Translations under genes and position numbers: made by a program | The notes under the pieces: generated by a model | Databases searched by the model: none | What the model saw: the letters and a program-made list of their open reading frames with translations, nothing else | What the model was told of the DNA's origin: nothing | Part shown: one piece after another, positions 52,973-63,639 of the stretch | Layout: every line of letters starts with the position of its first letter | Numbering within the stretch: the stretch's first letter is position 1 | DNA from: Chryseobacterium salivictor | GTDB lineage: Bacteria > Bacteroidota > Bacteroidia > Flavobacteriales > Weeksellaceae | Direction of reading: 5' to 3' | Assembly: GCF_004359195.1 (NCBI RefSeq) | Contig: NZ_CP037954.1 | Location: forward strand, 2,976,001-3,040,000 | Length of the DNA stretch: 64,000 bases

Positions 52973-55438
52973 TTGATACATTTCAGAAATCCAAGGGGTT
53001 TTAATTCCTTTTAAATGAAAGTCAAACCACTCTTTTATTCTCACAAAAAGATCTTCTCTGTTGCGCCGCTCTGAAAAACTGTGTCCCTCTTTCTCGTAAA
53101 ACAGAGCAATGACTTTCTTATCATTTCTTCTTAAGCCAAGATAAAATTCCATACTTTGATCCCATGCAATATTTCGATCTTCTTTTCCAGCCCAAAGCAA
53201 AATAGGCTGGCTTACTTGTTCTGCATGATATATGGGACTGTTTTCTAGATATAAATTTTTATCCGCTGCAAACGGTTTATATATTCGGTATTGCTGTTCT
53301 TCAAACTGCCAATAAAAAGGACTTAAAAAATTGTAGTTGAATGAATGGAAAGAGCGTACTAAATCGCTATTACCTGCACCACTCACATAGGCAGCAAAAC
53401 GTTTGCTCTGTGTGGCAATAAAATTGGTTTCGTACCCACCATGAGAATGCCCTATTAATCCCACTTTTGAAAAATCAATCTCTCCAATATTTGCTAAGGC
53501 GTCCAACGAAGACTCTACCGCATCTACGGCAGATTTACCGGGACCTCTGCCGTCATAGGTTATATCTGGTAAATAGATAAAATAACCACGATCCAAAAAG
53601 TTTCTCATATTAAATCCTTCGACACTCCCAATAAATCCATCTCTTAAATATTTATTGCTTTGATTTCTCATTAATTCATAGATCCCTACTACCATAGGAT
53701 ATTTTTTGCCCTTTTTATAATGCGCAGGATAATACAGCAATCCAGTTAATGGAATGCCCATCGAATTGCGATAATAGGTCCGAGTTTTTTTATAGTTAAA
53801 AACTGCATCGTCTTCTTTATTTGAATGAAAAATAGCTGCTTCTCTGCTGTTTGTGTTTCTGATTAAAACGGGTGGTTTGTTGTAATTGCTTTTAAGGTAT
53901 AAGATGCTATTGGCGTCCTTCATTAAAGGAATTGATACCAAATCATCAGAAGAGTGGTATAGTGCTTGAAATGATTGATTACGGTAGATTCCCAAAGTCT
54001 GGTCAGAAGTGTCGGGATTTAATATTTTAATAAGGGTTGTTTTGCTATCATCATAGGAATTTTTTGTAAACCGGCTGTCAATACCTAGTTGTTCACTGGA
54101 ACCACTTATTATTTCTGCATTAAATCCTTCGGGTATTCTGGTCGTTTTTAACTCTGAAGCAGAGATATTATATTCTACTATTTTTTGATGTCCCCCAAAA
54201 ATAATCTTTTCGCCACTTAAGCTAAAATAAGGGATGAGGTCAGCTTCAAGGGTCAGAACTCTCTTTTCCATGGTAGCAATCGTGTATAATGCCCAATTTT
54301 TATTGTCGTGAGAGAGAACGTATTTCCCTTTATCATCCATATAGCAGTTTACGCCTGTTAGTCCTAAAAACTCGTATTTATTAGTATTTATGTCATATCG
54401 ATAAAGCTCAGATTCTATTTTATCATAGATGTAATGCTGATTTGCAGTGGGGTCTAATGCAAGCACGTAACCACCGTGTCCGATAGGAATATGTTTCGGA
54501 AAACGATCATTATTCAATAGTACATATTCCGTTTTTTCCGGATTCCAAATTACATTCTCCAGTCCGACGTTGTTCTGGAATTTCTCCGCCAAATTACGGT
54601 CATTGGCATACCATATGTCAACCGTAGATTTTTCATTTTTTGGGAGGGTGGTTGTGTAGGTCATAAGAAATTTGCTTGTACCAATTTTTGACACTTGAAC
54701 CACATTTTTTAAAAGGTGAGAAGAAGGTGGCTGAAAAATTATTTCTTTGCGGGTGGTGATGTTAATATACTTAACCCTATTTTTTGTGGTTGCTGAATCT
54801 CGTTCTGCGATGAAAAAAATGGGATTCTCATTACCAACAATATTCATTCTCTTATGTATGGAAGAGTTGAGTGTAGTTTTTAGATTTGCAGTCCATTTTA
54901 TCAGCTCGTACAGATTTTTGTTTCGACCTGTGAAAAACAAAATATCCTTATTCTTTTTGATAGCATTCACTCCATGAATTTCATCAATTAACTCTGCATC
55001 TTCATTATAAATCCGTAGGATGTCTTTTTGCAATATTGCAATTTTTTCCTCTTTTTCCAGATAAAAAGCATCGGTGATATTTTCCCATATTACGGGTTTT
55101 ACGCAGGGTAATTTCAGTAGTTGAGCCTTGTTAGCTCCGCGCATAAAAAGATGACCTTTTTTGGAGTAATGCAGAAAATTAGGATATATTCCTGCCGACT
55201 GAAATATGATTTTTTCAGGATGTTTTACATTTATTAGAGACAGCGTATCACTGGAATATTCGTAGCTTTTCTGAAAAGAAACATATTTTTTATCCGGAGA
55301 CCACGTAAGCCAGGAGAGGTTGTACGTGTGACCTGCAAACTCATTTGCTTTAAAATCTTTCATTTGAGCAAAACTGAAATTTGCAACCATCAGAAAAATA
55401 ACCATCAGAAAAATTGTTTTCTTTTTAATAACCATCAT
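52970..55438 (-). CDS. S9-family (prolyl oligopeptidase-type) peptidase
   Basis: The protein has 822 residues with a signal peptide (FLMVIFLMVANFSFAQ). The N-terminal propeller spans about 30-550. The C-terminal alpha/beta hydrolase has the nucleophile motif GLIGHSHGGYETNF, an Asp in LWAGKEDRNIAWDQ and a His in YEKEGHSFSERR. It overlaps the SusD gene by 14 bp, so it is part of a SusC-SusD-peptidase operon that likely takes up and degrades peptides. Confidence 0.92.
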   Translation of the reverse strand: MMVIKKKTIFLMVIFLMVANFSFAQMKDFKANEFAGHTYNLSWLTWSPDKKYVSFQKSYEYSSDTLSLINVKHPEKIIFQSAGIYPNFLHYSKKGHLFMRGANKAQLLKLPCVKPVIWENITDAFYLEKEEKIAILQKDILRIYNEDAELIDEIHGVNAIKKNKDILFFTGRNKNLYELIKWTANLKTTLNSSIHKRMNIVGNENPIFFIAERDSATTKNRVKYINITTRKEIIFQPPSSHLLKNVVQVSKIGTSKFLMTYTTTLPKNEKSTVDIWYANDRNLAEKFQNNVGLENVIWNPEKTEYVLLNNDRFPKHIPIGHGGYVLALDPTANQHYIYDKIESELYRYDINTNKYEFLGLTGVNCYMDDKGKYVLSHDNKNWALYTIATMEKRVLTLEADLIPYFSLSGEKIIFGGHQKIVEYNISASELKTTRIPEGFNAEIISGSSEQLGIDSRFTKNSYDDSKTTLIKILNPDTSDQTLGIYRNQSFQALYHSSDDLVSIPLMKDANSILYLKSNYNKPPVLIRNTNSREAAIFHSNKEDDAVFNYKKTRTYYRNSMGIPLTGLLYYPAHYKKGKKYPMVVGIYELMRNQSNKYLRDGFIGSVEGFNMRNFLDRGYFIYLPDITYDGRGPGKSAVDAVESSLDALANIGEIDFSKVGLIGHSHGGYETNFIATQSKRFAAYVSGAGNSDLVRSFHSFNYNFLSPFYWQFEEQQYRIYKPFAADKNLYLENSPIYHAEQVSQPILLWAGKEDRNIAWDQSMEFYLGLRRNDKKVIALFYEKEGHSFSERRNREDLFVRIKEWFDFHLKGIKTPWISEMYQ

Positions 55439-56807
55439 TTTGGGGATTTAAATGGGGATTTAATAACAGTTCAGAATTGGGTAGCGGCCAGTTTTGATGA
55501 TACGTTTTCCAGTTGGGTTTGGTGCTCAACAATCCATTCAGTTTTCCTGCTCTTTTTAGAGATAGGAAACGAATACCCTTTTCTGTAAAAAATTCTTTCC
55601 TGTTTTCATTGATTATTTCGGACAATATTTGCTCTTTGGTCGCCGAAACAGGAGTTGCAGTAATACCTGCTTTTGCTTTTACTGCATTGAGATAAGTTAA
55701 GGCTTCTGTTTTTTTATCCTGTTGTGCCAAGGATTCTGCTAAAAGTAAATAGGTTTCTTCCAAACGAAATACAATCGAATATTCATCCGTATTCGCTGAG
55801 ATATTGCGATACTTATCTGTGCGATAGTAATTTTTCTGGTTAATGGTCAGCGTTTTTATCCATTGCTGCTTTCGGAGGTCGTTGGTGTCAAAAGAAGCAA
55901 ACAAGTTATCAGAAAGGGTGTATGTATTTGGTAAAGCCGTTGTGAAATAGTAGAGGAGTGCTTCACTGGTTGCATTATTTGCCTGCAAAGGCTTTAATTG
56001 CCACAAAATATGTTTCCCATTCATTTTAAAAGTTTTAGACAAATCGGGTTGCCAGGTATAAAGGGCATTTTGAATAATTCCTTTCAACAAGATTTCAGCA
56101 TCCTGCCAGTGATTTTGGGTCATCAAAACGGAAGCAAGCAGTAAGTCTGCGGTTTTTTTGTTGGGATATATTCTGTCAGGATTTCTATAAATGTCGTTTA
56201 AAAGAGAGGAAGATTCGGACAGGTCGTTCTGAATTTTAACTAAAAGTTCTGTTTCATTGGTTTTTGCGAGCGATTGATTTACGGTGTAATCGGTGGTTGT
56301 TACATAAGGAATGGCTCCAAAAATCTGGCTGATATAATAATAAATAAGTGCGCGAACAAAGAGCGCTTCTCCTTTTATCCGTTTTTTATCCAGATCTGCA
56401 ATCGCTGTGCTTTTATTAACCCCTTCAATGATGGCATTTGCCATATAGATTTCTTTGTACGCATTTGCCCAGACCGATTTTATTTTGGTGTTCGTTGAAA
56501 CCATGCTATTGTTGAAGATATCAAAATCAGCATTGGAGGCTGTGCTGTAGTTCACTAATTCATCGGTATACGAGCCGAGAAGCGCTCCTGCGCCCGACGA
56601 TGAGCCACTCAAAAGTGAATAAGCCTGTAGTTCTGCATAAAGGCTGCTTAATGCAGCATCTGCGGTACTCGTCGATTCGAATACCTGATTTGCATTGATC
56701 TGGTTGATTGGCGGGTTCACTTCCAGTGCTTCTTCACAAGAGTGTATCATGCAAAGAAAAAGTGCAAGTACCACTGTATTTCTGGTGATTATTTTTTTGG
56801 TAATCAT
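55425..56807 (-). CDS. RagB/SusD-family nutrient-binding outer-membrane lipoprotein
   Basis: The protein has 460 residues. It starts with a lipoprotein signal peptide and Cys at about residue 24 (MIHSCEEALEVNPP). It shows the SusD features YLLLAESLAQQDKKTEALTYLNAVKAKAG and NENRKEFFTEKGIRFLSLKRAG. It binds substrate on the cell surface for the adjacent SusC pore. Confidence 0.92.
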   Translation of the reverse strand: MITKKIITRNTVVLALFLCMIHSCEEALEVNPPINQINANQVFESTSTADAALSSLYAELQAYSLLSGSSSGAGALLGSYTDELVNYSTASNADFDIFNNSMVSTNTKIKSVWANAYKEIYMANAIIEGVNKSTAIADLDKKRIKGEALFVRALIYYYISQIFGAIPYVTTTDYTVNQSLAKTNETELLVKIQNDLSESSSLLNDIYRNPDRIYPNKKTADLLLASVLMTQNHWQDAEILLKGIIQNALYTWQPDLSKTFKMNGKHILWQLKPLQANNATSEALLYYFTTALPNTYTLSDNLFASFDTNDLRKQQWIKTLTINQKNYYRTDKYRNISANTDEYSIVFRLEETYLLLAESLAQQDKKTEALTYLNAVKAKAGITATPVSATKEQILSEIINENRKEFFTEKGIRFLSLKRAGKLNGLLSTKPNWKTYHQNWPLPNSELLLNPHLNPQNDGY

Positions 56808-56819
56808 GTTGATTTTGTT

Positions 56820-59800
56820 TTAAAAAGTTAATTGAAATCCTAAGGACAACGTTTTAAGGGGAGGGAGATATCCAGACGTCACCATTTCAGGATCCAGACC
56901 GAAATAATTGGTCCAGGTCAAAAGATTTTGACCTTGCACATACAAAGTTGCTTCGCGAACAAATATGCTTTGAAGTGGAATACCGTAATTCAGCTGAAGG
57001 TTTTTTAATCTGATGTAAGAAGCATCCCCAACCGCCCCTGTGCTGTTTTTAAAATTTGCTGTAAGGGCATTCGTTGCTGCATCAGTCCCTGGAGTATAGG
57101 GCATTATAATTCCAGAAGGATTGGCTGCAGACCAGACATTTAGAAATTCGACAGGTTGGTTTACAATCACACCAGGAGTGCTCATGGTTCTGATATAATT
57201 ATAGGCCTCCTGTTTTACGAACTGAAACAGAAATGAGAGCTTTACCTTTTTATAGGAGATTTCATTTTGGAATCCACCAAAATATTTTGGTCCTAAATTT
57301 TTAATTGCTCGGGCGTCATCTGGAGCCGTAATTTTACCATCCCCATTATAATCTGTAAAAACATATTTGCCAGTTGCAGGGTCGATGCCCTGGTAGTCAA
57401 ACAATTTTACCGCATAGATCGATTCGCCGACTGTATAAGAATTGGCATACGTAGAACCTTCCAATCCAGGGAAAGAAAGCAGTTTATTTTTGGGAACACT
57501 GATGTTAAAAGAAGCATTCCATTGGAAGTTTTCTGATTTCAAAGGAATGATGGAGGTCTCCGCTTCAAAGCCACTGTTTTCTACCGTTGCATTGAGATTA
57601 GAAAGGATAGTGCTAAAGCCAGTGGTAGCAGGTAAAGGAATCCCGACCAATTGATTAGAAGATCTGTTTCTGTACCAAGCGGCTGTTAAAGAGATGCGAT
57701 TTTTTAAGAAAGCAATTTCCAGTGCGGTTTCCAGTTTGTTCGTTTTTTCCCAAGAAAAATCAGGATTGTATAAACGGGAAGGATAGAGCCCCGGAATATT
57801 ATTATAAGAAGAGGAGGATAAGGTGTAGGTATCAGTAAACTGGTAATCTCCGATTGCATCACTACCTGACTGACCAAAGCTTGCCCTTAGTTTTGCAAAA
57901 GATAACCAGGAACTGTTTTTCAAAAACTGCTCTTCAGAAAGTATCCAGGCAGCACCCACCGCACCAAAATTTGCGAAACGATTATTAGCACCAAAGCGGC
58001 TTGAGCCATCTCTTCTTGCAGTTAAATTAAGTATATAACGATTTGCAAACTGGTAATTTAATCGCGAAAAAACTGCGGCATATCGGTATTGTATGGTTCT
58101 GAAATCGGAGAACGAAATGGTATTTGCTGCAGCAATATTATAGATTAATGAGTTGCTTGAAAAGCCGGTACCCCGAATGGCGGAAATTTTGGACTGACTT
58201 TCCTGGAAAGTAGATCCAAGCAGTATATTCCATTGATGGCGGCTGTATTTTTTGGTCCACGAGATTTGAGGTTCTGCTATGTAGGAAAAAACAGATCCCG
58301 TACCGCGTGAAGCAGAGGAGGTAGAGGCATTTGCCCCAGAAGGAGAGGCTGGATTAAAAACGGTGTTGGGGGTAAGAGAAAATTCTTCTATATCCTGAAA
58401 AGTGATCCCTGCATTCATTTTAAAGGCAAAATCAATCCAAGGTTGGTAGGTTACATTGAGATTTTGATTCAGGTATTTGGTTTTGTTTGAATAACTTGCA
58501 TTCAATTGAGAAAGGGGATTGTTAAAGGTGTTTTTCTGCCAGTTTAAATTACCCAGGTCATCATAAAGGGATGGTGCATCCGGAGACAGACTCAATGCTT
58601 TGTTGGTATAGTCGGTATCCAGATTGTTATTGCTTGTTTCCGAAAAAGCATTCGCTAATCCCAGTGAAAACTTACGGTCTGCAGATTGATGGTTAAAATG
58701 GGTAGAAACGGTATTGGTCTTAAAATGATGATCACCGGGAAATACCGAAGTTTGATCACTATGGGAAGCGCTTACTAAAAAGCTGTTTTTTTCGGAACCA
58801 CCAGATATGGAAAGTTGCACGGTAGCATTCCCGGCGGTTCTGCCAATGAGTTCTTTCTGCCAATCTGTATATCGAGTTTGATCCCATGCACCATTGATAT
58901 CGTATGCATTGGCAGGGAAGGTTGTTATGCCTACATTGGCAAAAGCCTTTTTGCGCATGGCAATATATTCAGCAGTATTCATCATTTTGAGTGTAGAGGC
59001 GACTTTGCTGAAGCTTGTACTCGTGTTCAGGTTCAATCGAGCAGGTGATGATTTTCCCTTTTTCGTGGTAATTAAAATTACCCCATTTCCCCCTCTGGAA
59101 CCATAAATGGCTGTTGCATCTGCATCCTTTAGAACTTCTATACTTTCAATGTCATTGGGATTGATGCTGTTGAGCGGGCTGATATTTTTTAAAGGCAGCA
59201 CTCCTACAGAATAGGTAGAAGAAAGTTCACCGGAAAACGGTACGCCATCAACAACGTAAAGTGGCTGATTTCCATCGGTAGCACTGTTCAGTGGATTGCG
59301 TAAACTATTTCTGCCCCGAATCTGTACGTCATAGCCACCACCTGCGTTGCCGCTGTTCTGGGTAATGTTTACCCCAGCCATTCTCCCCTGTACTGCTGAA
59401 AGGACATTGTTTACCGGTTGATTCTGAATGTCTTTTGCGGTGATTTTCGCAATGCTGCCCGTACTTTCCTTGGCTTTCACATTGTAATATCCCGCATTGA
59501 GTACTACCTCTTCAATAGACTTTACTTTTTCTGAAAGAGATATAGTAAAAGTAGATTTCCCATCGGTACTGATTCTTCTTTCACCATATTCCGGATGTCG
59601 GAAAATAAGTACAGGATTTTCACCGGTAATCTGGAGGCTGAACGTTCCGGAGGAGGATGTGGTAGTCACTTGATTGGTTCCTTCCTGCGTGACGGTCACG
59701 CCGCTAATGGGTTTTTCACCGTTGTTGACCGTGCCCGTAGCAGTACGGGTTTGCGCCTGGACCTGCGAATGGATCGCAGAAAATACCAGACAACCGGAAA

Positions 59801-59831
59801 CAACTCCTATGGTTGATAGGATTTTTTTCAT
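56820..59831 (-). CDS. SusC/RagA-family TonB-linked outer-membrane transporter
   Basis: The protein has 1003 residues. Order: signal peptide (to about residue 26), CarboxypepD_reg-like domain (25-100), plug with VLSAVQGRMAGVNITQN and PLYVVDGVPFSG, then the SIEVLKDADATAIYGSRGGNGVILITTKKGK SusC signature, then a beta barrel ending GFQLTF. It energises uptake of peptides or glycans with the SusD partner. First gene of the operon. Confidence 0.95.
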   Translation of the reverse strand: MKKILSTIGVVSGCLVFSAIHSQVQAQTRTATGTVNNGEKPISGVTVTQEGTNQVTTTSSSGTFSLQITGENPVLIFRHPEYGERRISTDGKSTFTISLSEKVKSIEEVVLNAGYYNVKAKESTGSIAKITAKDIQNQPVNNVLSAVQGRMAGVNITQNSGNAGGGYDVQIRGRNSLRNPLNSATDGNQPLYVVDGVPFSGELSSTYSVGVLPLKNISPLNSINPNDIESIEVLKDADATAIYGSRGGNGVILITTKKGKSSPARLNLNTSTSFSKVASTLKMMNTAEYIAMRKKAFANVGITTFPANAYDINGAWDQTRYTDWQKELIGRTAGNATVQLSISGGSEKNSFLVSASHSDQTSVFPGDHHFKTNTVSTHFNHQSADRKFSLGLANAFSETSNNNLDTDYTNKALSLSPDAPSLYDDLGNLNWQKNTFNNPLSQLNASYSNKTKYLNQNLNVTYQPWIDFAFKMNAGITFQDIEEFSLTPNTVFNPASPSGANASTSSASRGTGSVFSYIAEPQISWTKKYSRHQWNILLGSTFQESQSKISAIRGTGFSSNSLIYNIAAANTISFSDFRTIQYRYAAVFSRLNYQFANRYILNLTARRDGSSRFGANNRFANFGAVGAAWILSEEQFLKNSSWLSFAKLRASFGQSGSDAIGDYQFTDTYTLSSSSYNNIPGLYPSRLYNPDFSWEKTNKLETALEIAFLKNRISLTAAWYRNRSSNQLVGIPLPATTGFSTILSNLNATVENSGFEAETSIIPLKSENFQWNASFNISVPKNKLLSFPGLEGSTYANSYTVGESIYAVKLFDYQGIDPATGKYVFTDYNGDGKITAPDDARAIKNLGPKYFGGFQNEISYKKVKLSFLFQFVKQEAYNYIRTMSTPGVIVNQPVEFLNVWSAANPSGIIMPYTPGTDAATNALTANFKNSTGAVGDASYIRLKNLQLNYGIPLQSIFVREATLYVQGQNLLTWTNYFGLDPEMVTSGYLPPLKTLSLGFQLTF

Positions 59832-59956
59832 AGTTTTGTATTGGTTTTTAATTAAGTTTAAATACTATTCATGCTCTTTCCCTAGGTCGGCAAAACTCGT
59901 GGGGAAGGGCTTTTTTGTTGGGTGTGGGATGCTCGATGCTGGGTGCCATTGGATTG

Positions 59957-59990
59957 TCACATCAGCACATTACCACATCAACCCATTGAT
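59957..59990 (+). repeat. Short degenerate tandem repeat (CACATCAnC-like)
   Basis: CACATCAG, CACATTAC and CACATCAAC are consecutive imperfect 8-9-bp units in the gene-free 59832-60502 region, reminiscent of low-complexity intergenic repeats in Chryseobacterium. No gene was recognised in that 670-bp stretch; it should carry the susC promoter. Confidence 0.45.
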
Positions 59991-60434
59991 TTTTCGGATC
60001 GCCTTAGGGGAAAGTGAAACACAAATGATGAAAAAGAAACTTTCCCACTAAAGACAGATCCATAAAGAGCATTGATATGAATGTGAGGAGCTCTTATGAG
60101 GTATTGTTAAAAGAGATGAGGTATGGATTCATGATAAAAGCATGAAAATTATTGTAGTAGGGGTTTTTGAAAACCCGATTTCCCGCGTAGCAATTAAGCT
60201 GCAATGGTTGTGCACACCATTGTACCGTGCATATCAAACGTCCATACTAAAAAGTTTATCTTTTGTACGGAGATTCTTGTTCATATCATAAATTTCTCAT
60301 TGTTCTGCCAAATCTAGAAGAATAATGAAATAAATACAGTTGCTACTTGGAAATGCTCATTATGAATCAGAATTCTAAGCATCATTCTGTACTAATACAA
60401 AGAAAAGAATTAATATTCTTGCGAAAAAATAAAA

Positions 60435-60471
60435 TAGGTTGACTTTTATTTGTATTAGGTTGACTTTTATT
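60435..60471 (+). promoter_or_regulatory. Tandem 16-bp direct repeat before XRE genes
   Basis: TAGGTTGACTTTTATT occurs at 60435-60450 and again at 60456-60471, exactly 21 bp apart and 31 bp before the first XRE gene. A TAnnTTTG-like element (TATATTTG) follows at 60474. It is a plausible self-operator. Confidence 0.65.
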
Positions 60472-60502
60472 AATATATTTGCTGTAATAAAAATTATCAA
60501 TT

Positions 60503-60883
60503 ATGGAAAAAGCTGTTAGAATTGGTCCCAATATTAAATTTCTCAGAAATCTAAAGGGTCTTAAGCAAGAGGCGGTAGCTATTGAGCTTGGAATAAGCCA
60601 GGCGGAATATTCGTTAATAGAAAATTCTGATCTTATTGATGATGAAATTATTTTTCAGATTGCTAAAATACTTAATGTTACAGCTGAAGTGATAAAGGAA
60701 TTCAACGAGAGTCAGGCCTTTTACAGTATTGAAAATAAAGTGGATAATACTACAATAAATGAACATGCACATGGGATCCATCAAATCTTTAGTCCGATTG
60801 AAAAAGTAGTAGAATTGTATGAACGGCTGTTAGCAAGTGAAAAAGAAAAGATAGAAATACTTAAAAGTAAAAATAACAATTAA
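60503..60883 (+). CDS. XRE-family HTH regulator 1
   Basis: The protein has 126 residues. HTH_3 domain at 7-63 (IKFLRNLKGLKQEAVAIELGISQAEYSLIE), then a coiled C-terminal part with HQIFSPIEKVVELYERLLASEKEKIEIL. It is paralogous to the next gene, 11 bp downstream. Confidence 0.88.
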   Translation: MEKAVRIGPNIKFLRNLKGLKQEAVAIELGISQAEYSLIENSDLIDDEIIFQIAKILNVTAEVIKEFNESQAFYSIENKVDNTTINEHAHGIHQIFSPIEKVVELYERLLASEKEKIEILKSKNNN

Positions 60884-60894
60884 ACAACTCCGAC

Positions 60895-61308
60895 ATGACT
60901 GAAATTTTCACGAATAAAGCTAGCCTAAAAAGAGGACGAAAAATTGAACGCGTTAGGAAACTAAGAGGGTTTACGCAATCTGACTTAGCAGAAAAGCTTG
61001 GTGTTTCTAAACAAGCTGTTTCCAAGCTCGAACAATCAGAAAATATTGGCGATGAGAAATTAAATGAAGTGGCAATTGCACTGGGTGTTACTTTTGAAGG
61101 TTTACGCGATTTTACAGAAGATAAAGTACTATACAATACCAATAATTTTTATGACAATTGTGGTGTAACCGCATCAAACATAGTGGCGAATGTAGAGACC
61201 TTAAACAACCCCTTAAAGGAAACTATTGAAATGTTTGAAAGACAGTTGCAGGCAGCAAGAAAGGATTTACTAGAAATTGTTAAGAACAATATTAGCCGAA
61301 ATGAATGA
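60895..61308 (+). CDS. XRE-family HTH regulator 2
   Basis: The protein has 137 residues. HTH domain at 14-70 (IERVRKLRGFTQSDLAEKLGVSKQAVSKLEQ), then a helical tail like that of its neighbour (NPLKETIEMFERQLQAARKD). Two related XRE proteins in tandem suggest a duplicated regulator that may form heteromers. Confidence 0.88.
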   Translation: MTEIFTNKASLKRGRKIERVRKLRGFTQSDLAEKLGVSKQAVSKLEQSENIGDEKLNEVAIALGVTFEGLRDFTEDKVLYNTNNFYDNCGVTASNIVANVETLNNPLKETIEMFERQLQAARKDLLEIVKNNISRNE

Positions 61309-61592
61309 AGTATTCTCTCGACTAAAAAATCCGAGAGAATTTGATTTTGATATTACGAAATATAGAATTGAAGAAATCCTGACGGGAGTTGGGATTTTTT
61401 GTTTTTACGGGAAACCGTAATTGGGATTGAAAAGTTGTTTGTATTTTAGACTCTAAGAAAATGCAAATACTTTTTATAAATTTGATTTAATAATAAAGTA
61501 TCACCATAGTCATACAAATACACCCTGATTTGGGTGGCTTTATATGATTTTGTCATACACATAAACGAGTTATAGCCAATTTTCAGATACGA

Positions 61593-62594
61593 ATGGATAA
61601 TAAAAAAATATCATTTTATAAATATTTCTCAATAAGCCAGAATTTATTCAATTCACTTATCAATAATGAACTATTCTTTTCTAATCCGAGAAATTTCAAT
61701 GACCCTTTTGATTCTTTGCCAAGATATAAATTGTGTTCTGACGAAACAAAACTCGAAAACTTCTATTTATTCATTCAAAACCATATTAATGATAAAATAG
61801 AGGTAATCAGAAGTTTAAAAGACTTTGAGAAGAAGAAATTAGATTTTGAAAAGTTACTCGAAGTATTTTTAAAAGTGCTAAACAAATTTGATGAAAGTTA
61901 CTACAGTGAAATTGGAAATTATGAATATAAATTAATAGAAATATTTACATTTTACAATAATATCGGGTACTTTCAAGAGGCTTATAAAATCAACAACATT
62001 GAACTACAAAACAAAATGTATGCTGATTATACCTTTCTTTTTATAGATATAAATAAATACGGAGTGGCATGTGGTTCTATGACGGAAACTTGTCCAGTCA
62101 TGTGGGGTCATTATGGAAATAATCATTCTGGAGTCTGTTTAAAATTTGACTTTTACAATGAAAAAGAAGAACAAAACATTTGTTTTTCAAAAGAAGATAA
62201 ATTAGAAATTATTGAAGTAGAATACACTAATCAACCATTAGATATCTTCAATTATAATAATGAGGAATTGAATAGCTTAATATTTACCATATTTAAAACA
62301 AAATGTGAAAAATGGGCTTATGAAAAAGAAATTAGATTGGTAAACAATTCTCAAGGCTTACTAAAAATCAATAACAAATGTATAAAGCAAATTATATTTG
62401 GTTGTAAAACAACAGCAAAAGATAGATATTCTATTCTCAAACTTATAGCTTGTTTAGGTTATAAAGTTGAAGAATTAATGATTGCCAAAATACAGCCTGA
62501 TTCTTACGAATTGAAAATTGAAACAATGACAATGGAACATATAGCAGGAAGTGGAGTGTATTTGGATGAATTAAACGTAAAAAAACCATTTTAA
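61593..62594 (+). CDS. DUF2971 family protein
   Basis: The protein has 333 residues. FYKYFSISQNLFNSLINNELFFSNPRNFNDPFD near the start, CPVMWGHYGNNHSGVCLKFDF in the middle and KCEKWAYEKEIRLVN near the end are DUF2971 hallmarks. The family is frequent in phage-defence and accessory regions; its action is not established. It is followed by a repeat also found after the HNH gene. Confidence 0.88.
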   Translation: MDNKKISFYKYFSISQNLFNSLINNELFFSNPRNFNDPFDSLPRYKLCSDETKLENFYLFIQNHINDKIEVIRSLKDFEKKKLDFEKLLEVFLKVLNKFDESYYSEIGNYEYKLIEIFTFYNNIGYFQEAYKINNIELQNKMYADYTFLFIDINKYGVACGSMTETCPVMWGHYGNNHSGVCLKFDFYNEKEEQNICFSKEDKLEIIEVEYTNQPLDIFNYNNEELNSLIFTIFKTKCEKWAYEKEIRLVNNSQGLLKINNKCIKQIIFGCKTTAKDRYSILKLIACLGYKVEELMIAKIQPDSYELKIETMTMEHIAGSGVYLDELNVKKPF

Positions 62595-62595
62595 A

Positions 62596-62680
62596 AACTA
62601 GCTATAACATGGGTAACCGTTGCACAACCCTTTAGTTTTCCAGTTATTCCAAAAAAACAAGATAAAACCATCTGATTGCG
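62596..62680 (+). repeat. Post-gene repeat, copy A
   Basis: The core TAACATGGGTAACCGTTGCA continues CAACCCTTT and is shared with copy B at 63640-63720, with about 75-80% identity over 70 bp by eye. Contains nested palindromes GGTAACC and GTTG-CA-CAAC. Confidence 0.7.
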
Positions 62681-62812
62681 TGCGATTCTCGTGATATTCT
62701 GCATCATTAAATATAAGTATTTCAATTCCTTTTATTAAAATAATTTAGCTATTTTTGAAAGTAATAAAGGGAGGTTTCTTCACAGACTCTCTACATAACA
62801 CCTATTGTAAAT

Positions 62813-63631
62813 ATGAGAGATGATTTTTCAAATAAAACTAAAGAAATTTTAGCTAAAAGAGTTGGGTACCTTTGCTCTAATCCGAATTGCAGAAAACATA
62901 CAAGCGGACCTAACTCTGATCAGAATAAAGCTATTAATATCGGAATTGCAGCTCATATTACAGCGGCTTCAGCAGGAGGAGCACGATATGATGAAACTCT
63001 TTCATCATCTGAAAGACAAAGTATTGAAAATGGAATTTGGCTTTGTTCGAATTGTGCAAGTTTGATAGATAGAGATGAAACAGGTTTTACTGTCGACTTG
63101 ATAAACAATTGGAAAGATTCTACAGAAAAGCATTTGTTTGATGCGATTATGGGAAAAACAATAAAAGGAAAATTACCTTTCCTCGAAGCAGATATGCTTT
63201 GGGATTCTATTAGTCGTAATCCAATTGGTTATAGTGAAAAAAATATTGAAGTATTTGAACAACCAATTCCTGTAGGAACGGATTTATATCAATATTGGAC
63301 TTTAGAATGGAAATTAAAGTTGGTAATTTATAATAATTCAGAAGTCCCTGCGTATAATTTAGAACTTATTGAAGAAAAAGGTTCAGAATTTAGATATCTA
63401 GAAAAACTTGGAAAAATTAATAATATTAAACCATTCGATAATATTGAGCTGGAAGCAATTTATGAGAGAGAATTTCACGGCACCTCAAGTGAGGCTGATG
63501 AAGAGCTTACATCAATTCCTAAAGATTTTACGGATAAAGTTCTTTTACTAAAGTATTTTAACGACGATAGAGATGAACTAATAACTCAAGTAAATTTTGA
63601 TACAGATCGACTGATTAACAAAAAAATATAA
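62813..63631 (+). CDS. HNH-nuclease-like zinc protein
   Basis: The protein has 272 residues. VGYLCSNPNCRKHTSGP, then GIAAHITAASAGGARYD and NGIWLCSNCASLIDRD are the zinc-binding Cys pairs and HNH-like core of a family common in defence islands. The C-terminal 140 residues form an unassigned beta-rich domain, perhaps a sensor. A DNase effector role is plausible but not shown. Confidence 0.72.
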   Translation: MRDDFSNKTKEILAKRVGYLCSNPNCRKHTSGPNSDQNKAINIGIAAHITAASAGGARYDETLSSSERQSIENGIWLCSNCASLIDRDETGFTVDLINNWKDSTEKHLFDAIMGKTIKGKLPFLEADMLWDSISRNPIGYSEKNIEVFEQPIPVGTDLYQYWTLEWKLKLVIYNNSEVPAYNLELIEEKGSEFRYLEKLGKINNIKPFDNIELEAIYEREFHGTSSEADEELTSIPKDFTDKVLLLKYFNDDRDELITQVNFDTDRLINKKI

Positions 63632-63639
63632 AGAACGTC

